Assembly (NCBI GenBank): GCA_050697155.1 | Contig: JBOGZD010000112.1 | Coordinates: forward strand, 1-9,336 | Direction of reading: 5' to 3' | Source: JBOGZD01 sp050697155 | GTDB lineage: Bacteria > Actinomycetota > Thermoleophilia > Solirubrobacterales > 70-9 | Length of the DNA: 9,336 nt | In this document: positions 6,734 through 9,336 of the stretch, piece after piece | How positions within the stretch are numbered: the first letter of the stretch is position 1 | Layout: each line of letters begins with the position of its first letter | The notes under the pieces: model-generated | What the model saw: the letters and a program-made list of their open reading frames with translations, nothing else | Told to the model about the DNA's origin: nothing | The model's database searches: none | Program-made: the position numbers and the translations under genes

Positions 6734-6771
6734 TTGCTACCTTCGACCTTGAACCCGACTTCAAGTCAAGG
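6734..6771. promoter_or_regulatory. Divergent control region with nested dyads, likely MerR-type operator/promoter
   Basis: Between the two divergent genes lie an exact inverted repeat CTTGAA-N6-TTCAAG (6748-6765), an overlapping CCTTGA-N13-TCAAGG (6747-6771) and an 11-bp palindrome GACTTCAAGTC (6757-6767). On the minus strand, TTGAAG (6764-6759) and TAGCAA (6739-6734) are separated by 19 bp, the over-long spacer typical of MerR-controlled promoters. TTGACT at 6769-6764 is an alternative -35. The dyad is not perfectly centred in either spacer. The operator ends about four bases before the MerR start codon, so self-regulation is also expected. Binding and promoter activity are inferred. Confidence 0.55.
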
Positions 6772-6775
6772 GCAG

Positions 6776-7216
6776 ATGAGCGAGACCGAACTGACGATCG
6801 GACAGGTGGCAGAACGAGCCGGCGTAGCTACATCGGCGATTCGCTACTACGAGCGGATCGGCGTGCTGCCGCCGGCCGACCGCGTGAGCGGCCAGCGCCG
6901 ATATGGGCGGGAGTCGGTCGACCGTCTGAAGACGATCGCGGTCGCTCAGCGCGCGGGGTTCAAGCTCGACGAGATCGGCGAGCTGCTCCGCGGCGCTGAG
7001 AAAGGCGAAGCCTCGGTTGAGCTTCGAGCCTTGGCCCAGCGCAAGCTGCCCGAGGTCGAGGACTTGATCGCCCGCGCCGAGCGGATGCGTGGCTGGCTCG
7101 AGGTCGCCAGCGAATGCGGTTGCCCGACCCTGGACGAGTGCGGGCTCTTCGACGTTCCAGAACCGGCGTCTGCCGAGCTCACCGTCGTCCCGGGTCGTCT
7201 GCAGCCAGCGGTCTGA
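6776..7216 (+). CDS. MerR-family transcriptional regulator with a three-cysteine C-terminal motif
   Basis: This 146-residue regulator has an N-terminal MerR winged helix at about 6-75: LTIGQVAERAGVATSAIRYYERIGVL, then the basic SGQRRYGRESVDRL wing. A long dimerisation helix (about 82-112) leads to ECGCPTLDECGLFDVP. Cysteines C114, C116 and C122 repeat the spacing of the last three SoxR cluster cysteines (C-x-C-x5-C), but the first SoxR position is Ala111. C114 and C122 also have the eight-residue offset of the CueR metal-loop cysteines. This suggests a thiol-based metal or redox sensor rather than a true SoxR. ATG 6776 is chosen over longer forms because it starts right at the domain, has AAGGG at about 6769-6772, and the upstream extension is antisense to the neighbouring gene. 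It is divergent from the four-gene Cys-Cys operon and probably controls it. Confidence 0.9.
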   Translation: MSETELTIGQVAERAGVATSAIRYYERIGVLPPADRVSGQRRYGRESVDRLKTIAVAQRAGFKLDEIGELLRGAEKGEASVELRALAQRKLPEVEDLIARAERMRGWLEVASECGCPTLDECGLFDVPEPASAELTVVPGRLQPAV

Positions 7217-7265
7217 CCGCGGCCTGCCCGCCACGGACTGGGCACGAGAGACACCAGGGGGTTAG

Positions 7266-7287
7266 TAAACGTCCATTCATGTATATT
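7266..7287 (+). promoter_or_regulatory. Leaderless-type promoter and overlapping imperfect palindrome before the SDR gene
   Basis: TATATT at 7282-7287 is a good -10 element ending seven bases before ATG 7295, so transcription would begin at or next to the start codon; no Shine-Dalgarno sequence is present. No strong -35 is visible (GGGTTA at 7259-7264 is at the right distance). A 20-bp imperfect palindrome with outer arms TAAACGT and ATGTATA (7266-7285) overlaps the -10. It could be the operator for the TetR protein encoded downstream at 8209. The -10 is the firmer part; the operator is weak because only about five positions per arm pair. Confidence 0.45.
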
Positions 7288-7294
7288 GGTCCGC

Positions 7295-8209
7295 ATGCCT
7301 ACCGGAGACCAGCGGCTCGCCGGCCGGGTCGCCCTGGTCGCCGGCGCCACGCGCGGCTGCGGCCGCGCCACGGCCATCGAACTTGGCGCGCTCGGTGCCA
7401 CCGTCTACGGGACCGGCCGCTCGACTCGGGCCGGGCGCTCGCCGATGGACCGTCCGGAGACCATCGAGGAGACGGCCGAGCTCGTCACGAGCGCCGGCGG
7501 CGAAGGGGTCGCAGTTCGCTGTGACCACTCAAAGGCGGACGACGTCAGCGCGCTCGTGGACCGCATCCGCAACGACCACGGGCGGCTCAACATCCTGGTC
7601 AATGACGTCTGGGGCGGGGATCCGTTCGTTCAGTGGGACATGCCGTTGTGGGAGCACCCGCTCGGCGCGACCCTCGGCGTCCTGCGCAACGGCATCGAAA
7701 CGCACCTGATCACGAGCCACTTCGCAATCCCGGTCATGCGGGAGGGCCCCGGTGGCCTCGTGGTCGAGGTGGGCGACGGCAAGGGGGACGTGCCGTATCG
7801 CGGGAACATGCCCTACGACCTCGTCAAGACAGCCGTCGTGCGGATGGGCGAGGCGCTCGCGCACGAGCTCAAGCCGCACGGCATCACGGCCTTGACGGTC
7901 ACGCCCGGGTGGCTGCGGTCGGAATCGATGCTCGACTACTTCGCCGTCACGGAGCAGACGTGGCGCGAGGCGGCCGAGCGAGTGCCCTACTTCAGCCACT
8001 CGGAGACGCCGCACCTGCTCGGTCGCGGGATCGCCGCCCTCGCGGCCGACCCAGACCGGGATCGCTTCGCGGGGCAGTGCCTCGGCTCGTGGGACCTCAT
8101 GCGCGTCTACGACCTCGAGGACGCCGACGGTGAGCGACCGGACTGGGGTGCTGTCGACACCGAGGCCCGTCTGGAGACGCTGGTCAGCGGGATGCCCGAC
8201 CCTGCCTGA
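7295..8209 (+). CDS. Short-chain dehydrogenase/reductase (SDR) with an atypical active site
   Basis: This 304-residue cytosolic NAD(P)-binding Rossmann protein has the cofactor motif GATRGCG (17-23, G-x3-G-x-G), CDHS near 77-80 at the adenine side, NDVWGG (103-108) in place of NNAG, YDLVK (174-178) giving catalytic Y174 and K178, and TPGWLRSE (203-210) after strand 6. The usual catalytic serine region reads VVEVGDGKGD (156-165), with Gly160/Asp161 where Ser or Thr is expected. It resembles an unnamed SDR group with 'VE.TDG ... YRGN..YDL.K' and a C-terminal SWDLMR...DGERPDWG segment. Substrate unknown. ATG 7295 is preferred over TTG 7286 because of the leaderless -10 just upstream. Its TGA shares one base with the ATG of the following TetR gene (TGATG), so the two are co-transcribed and the TetR protein probably controls the pair. 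Confidence 0.88.
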   Translation: MPTGDQRLAGRVALVAGATRGCGRATAIELGALGATVYGTGRSTRAGRSPMDRPETIEETAELVTSAGGEGVAVRCDHSKADDVSALVDRIRNDHGRLNILVNDVWGGDPFVQWDMPLWEHPLGATLGVLRNGIETHLITSHFAIPVMREGPGGLVVEVGDGKGDVPYRGNMPYDLVKTAVVRMGEALAHELKPHGITALTVTPGWLRSESMLDYFAVTEQTWREAAERVPYFSHSETPHLLGRGIAALAADPDRDRFAGQCLGSWDLMRVYDLEDADGERPDWGAVDTEARLETLVSGMPDPA

Positions 8210-8793
8210 TGCCGCGCCCGCGGACGATCAGCGACGGGGCGATCCTGGACGCTGTTCTCGCCCTTGCCCTACGCATCGGCCCGGCTCGCGTGACGTTCGC
8301 AGCAGCCGCCGCCGAGGTCGGCCTGTCGGCCGCGACGCTCGTCCAGCGCTTCGGAACCAAGCGGGAGCTCCTGCTCGCGGCGGACAAACGAGGGGTCGAT
8401 CTCTGGGTGGGCGCCTTGGACCGCTCGACGGCCGCCTCGCCGCTTGCGCGCGTCATCGAGGGGCTCGTGCTCGCCGTCGACCCAGCTGCCACGCCCGAGC
8501 AGATGGCCAACGGGGTCGCGATGCTCCAGCTCGATCTCGCCGATCCCGACTTCCACGCCGAGACGCTCCGCGGAGCGCGAGCAGTCCGCGCCCGCATCGA
8601 GCGCGACCTGAGCGCCGCGCTCGCAGCGGGCGAGTTGCGCTCCGGCACCGGCGTCGCGGCGCTCGCAAAGCTCGTCGAAACGACCTATCACGGGGCGATG
8701 ATCGGCTGGGCGATCCACCGCGAGGGCACGCTCGTCGACTGGATGCGCGGGCAGGTCGAGGGCGTACTTGCCCCGCATCGAACCGCAAGTTAG
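8209..8793 (+). CDS. TetR-family regulator co-transcribed with the SDR gene
   Basis: This 194-residue regulator begins MPRPRTISDGAILDAVLALA, a standard TetR first helix. The helix-turn-helix lies at about 28-48 (VTFAAAAAEVGLSAATLVQRF), followed by GTKRELLLAADKRG (49-62). The C-terminal region is helical and contains YHGAMIGWAIHREGTL near the usual C-terminal ligand/dimer helices; its ligand cannot be inferred. The ATG overlaps the SDR stop codon by one base, indicating translational coupling. It probably represses the SDR promoter around 7266-7287 and responds to the SDR substrate or product. About 270 bp without an intact gene follow. Confidence 0.88.
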   Translation: MPRPRTISDGAILDAVLALALRIGPARVTFAAAAAEVGLSAATLVQRFGTKRELLLAADKRGVDLWVGALDRSTAASPLARVIEGLVLAVDPAATPEQMANGVAMLQLDLADPDFHAETLRGARAVRARIERDLSAALAAGELRSGTGVAALAKLVETTYHGAMIGWAIHREGTLVDWMRGQVEGVLAPHRTAS

Positions 8794-8900
8794 CCAACCG
8801 CTCCGAGGGGAAGTCGGCGTCCGCCAGCTCGGTTTCGGGGTGCCAGCCCAGCTAAACGCCGTCGCTCGAGGAGCGCTGCTCGTGAAGTGTGGCCTAGCCC

Positions 8901-9107
8901 GTGGTGGCCGCGCTGTCGCAGCCGCGTGAAAGCGGCAGGTCGCGGGCGCTGCGGCATCGCTGGCAAGCAGCGCGAGCACAGAATGGGACCATATTGGGAC
9001 CTCGGACTCGGTCGGCACGAGCTCTCGAAAAACGAAAACCGCCTGATTTCCAGGGGGGTCTCTACATAGCGGGGGCAGGATTTGAACCTGCGACCTCCGG
9101 GTTATGA
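8901..9107 (+). pseudogene. Possible decayed C-terminal tail of a tyrosine integrase next to tRNA-fMet
   Basis: The stretch 8794-9066 holds no convincing intact gene. One frame from GTG 8901 to the TGA at 9105-9107 (inside the tRNA anticodon loop, antisense) encodes AQNGTILGP, then EKRKPPDFQGG, then AGAGFEPATSGL. The last piece is simply the tRNA read in antisense. However, the order 'NGTILGP - NEK.PDF.G - tRNA-derived peptide' resembles the C-termini I recall for actinobacterial tyrosine integrases that end at a tRNA attachment site. No recombinase domain or catalytic R-H-R-Y residues are present here. TGGGACC occurs twice, 11 bp apart (8984-8990 and 8995-9001). This could be a leftover of an excised or decayed integrated element, or plain spacer; confidence is low. 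Confidence 0.25.
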
Positions 9108-9140
9108 GCCCGGCGAGCTACCTGACTGCTCCACCCCGCG
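9067..9140 (-). tRNA. Initiator tRNA-Met (fMet), anticodon CAT
   Basis: A 74-base cloverleaf reads on the minus strand from 9140 to 9067. It has acceptor CGCGGGG against CCCCGCT, D-arm GAGC/GCTC, anticodon arm CCGGG-CTCATAA-CCCGG, variable AGGTC, and T-arm GCAGG-TTCAAAT-CCTGC. Two initiator hallmarks are seen: no Watson-Crick pair at 1:72 (C1 opposite U72) and three consecutive G:C pairs at the base of the anticodon stem. The discriminator is A; CCA is not encoded. Upstream, TACCTT (9156-9151, minus strand) is a plausible -10 element. The sequence closely follows the E. coli fMet tRNA. Confidence 0.96.
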
Positions 9141-9174
9141 GCGTGGGATCAAGGTAGCACGCGAGCAGCGGATT

Positions 9175-9204
9175 TTGCCGGTCTGGGCGGGGCGGCGCTA
9201 GGCT
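9175..9204 (+). promoter_or_regulatory. Promoter for the gene starting at 9211 (leaderless type)
   Basis: TTGCCG (9175-9180) and TAGGCT (9199-9204) are separated by 18 bp. The -10 ends six bases before GTG 9211, so the transcript would begin at or very near the start codon. There is no Shine-Dalgarno sequence before that GTG. This is the usual look of leaderless actinobacterial promoters. Confidence 0.5.
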
Positions 9205-9210
9205 GATCTC

Positions 9211-9336
9211 GTGGCTGTGCTCGAACGTGATCCCGGCTTGCCGGGGGCCGATCTCGTCTCCCGTGGGCTCTCGGACCTCGGTGCCGGCAGGCGCTCCGAG
9301 GAGGCCTTGCTGGTCTCGATCGGGGCGCCGCGGCTG
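9211..9336 (+). CDS. N-terminal fragment of an unrecognised protein (runs off the right edge)
   Basis: A frame opens at GTG 9211 and stays open for 42 codons to the window end, with strong GC bias at third positions. The peptide includes LVSRGLSDLGAGRRSEEALL followed by VSIGAPRL. I recall similar N-termini ('...GL.DL.AGR...EALLVSIGAPRL') in unnamed actinobacterial proteins but cannot assign a function. No signal peptide or membrane segment appears in the visible part. The GTG is supported by a leaderless-type promoter immediately upstream. The gene is divergent from tRNA-fMet, with 70 bp between them. Confidence 0.65.
   Translation, partial: MAVLERDPGLPGADLVSRGLSDLGAGRRSEEALLVSIGAPRL

Noticed and set aside
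6608..6775. N-terminal extension of the MerR protein to an upstream ATG
   Set aside because: The extension is antisense to the start of the divergent gene and covers the shared operator; the ATG at 6776 starts directly at the winged-helix domain.
7208..7220. Hairpin GCGGT-CTG-ACCGC at the MerR stop codon
   Set aside because: A short stem without a following T run; likely chance in GC-rich sequence.
9062..9107. Peptide AGAGFEPATSGL as a protein end
   Set aside because: It is the antisense translation of tRNA-fMet, a common annotation artefact. Only the part before it was considered for an integrase remnant.
1..9336. CRISPR array, rRNA genes or long tandem repeats
   Set aside because: No regularly spaced repeats and no rRNA-like sequence were seen anywhere in the window.

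Overview
The window looks like chromosomal DNA from a high-GC actinobacterium. A soil-type lineage such as Thermoleophilia/Solirubrobacterales fits best, but this rests on composition and gene families only. Supporting signs are GC-rich third codon positions, several genes without a clear ribosome binding site whose -10 element sits just before the start codon (leaderless style), an initiator tRNA with a C1:U72 mismatch and no encoded CCA, and many one-component regulators beside the gene they probably control.

Layout: (1) 1-82, minus strand: the first codons of what looks like an ISAzo13-type transposase leaving the left edge. (2) 113-1123, plus: an EamA/DMT-type exporter, meeting tail to tail with (3) 1120-2991, minus: a class B penicillin-binding protein with an NTF2-like (MecA_N-type) domain; their stop codons overlap. 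(4) 3062-3688, minus: a TetR regulator divergent from (5) 3810-5384, plus: a QacA/LfrA-like 14-helix drug exporter, with two TATAC-type operator-like sites between them. (6) 6708-5434, minus: four tightly overlapping small genes. They encode a soluble vicinal-Cys protein, a MerF/MerT-like two-helix protein with a Cys-Cys pair in helix 1, a YnfA-family membrane protein and a SnoaL-like protein. Divergent from them is (7) 6776-7216, plus: a MerR-family regulator with a three-cysteine C-terminal motif. (8) 7295-8793, plus: a short-chain dehydrogenase and a TetR regulator in a start/stop-overlapping pair, apparently from a leaderless promoter overlapped by an imperfect palindrome. (9) 8794-9066: about 270 bp with no convincing intact gene, possibly holding the decayed end of a tyrosine integrase. 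(10) 9067-9140, minus: initiator tRNA-fMet. (11) from 9211, plus: the start of an unrecognised protein with its own promoter.

Functionally the window is a string of defence or efflux modules, each paired with its own regulator. The most interesting is the MerR plus four-gene module. Its cysteine-rich parts resemble mercury or other thiophilic-metal handling, but no mercuric reductase or organomercurial lyase is present. Nothing here is proven to be a new system; that module is the best candidate for a poorly described one.
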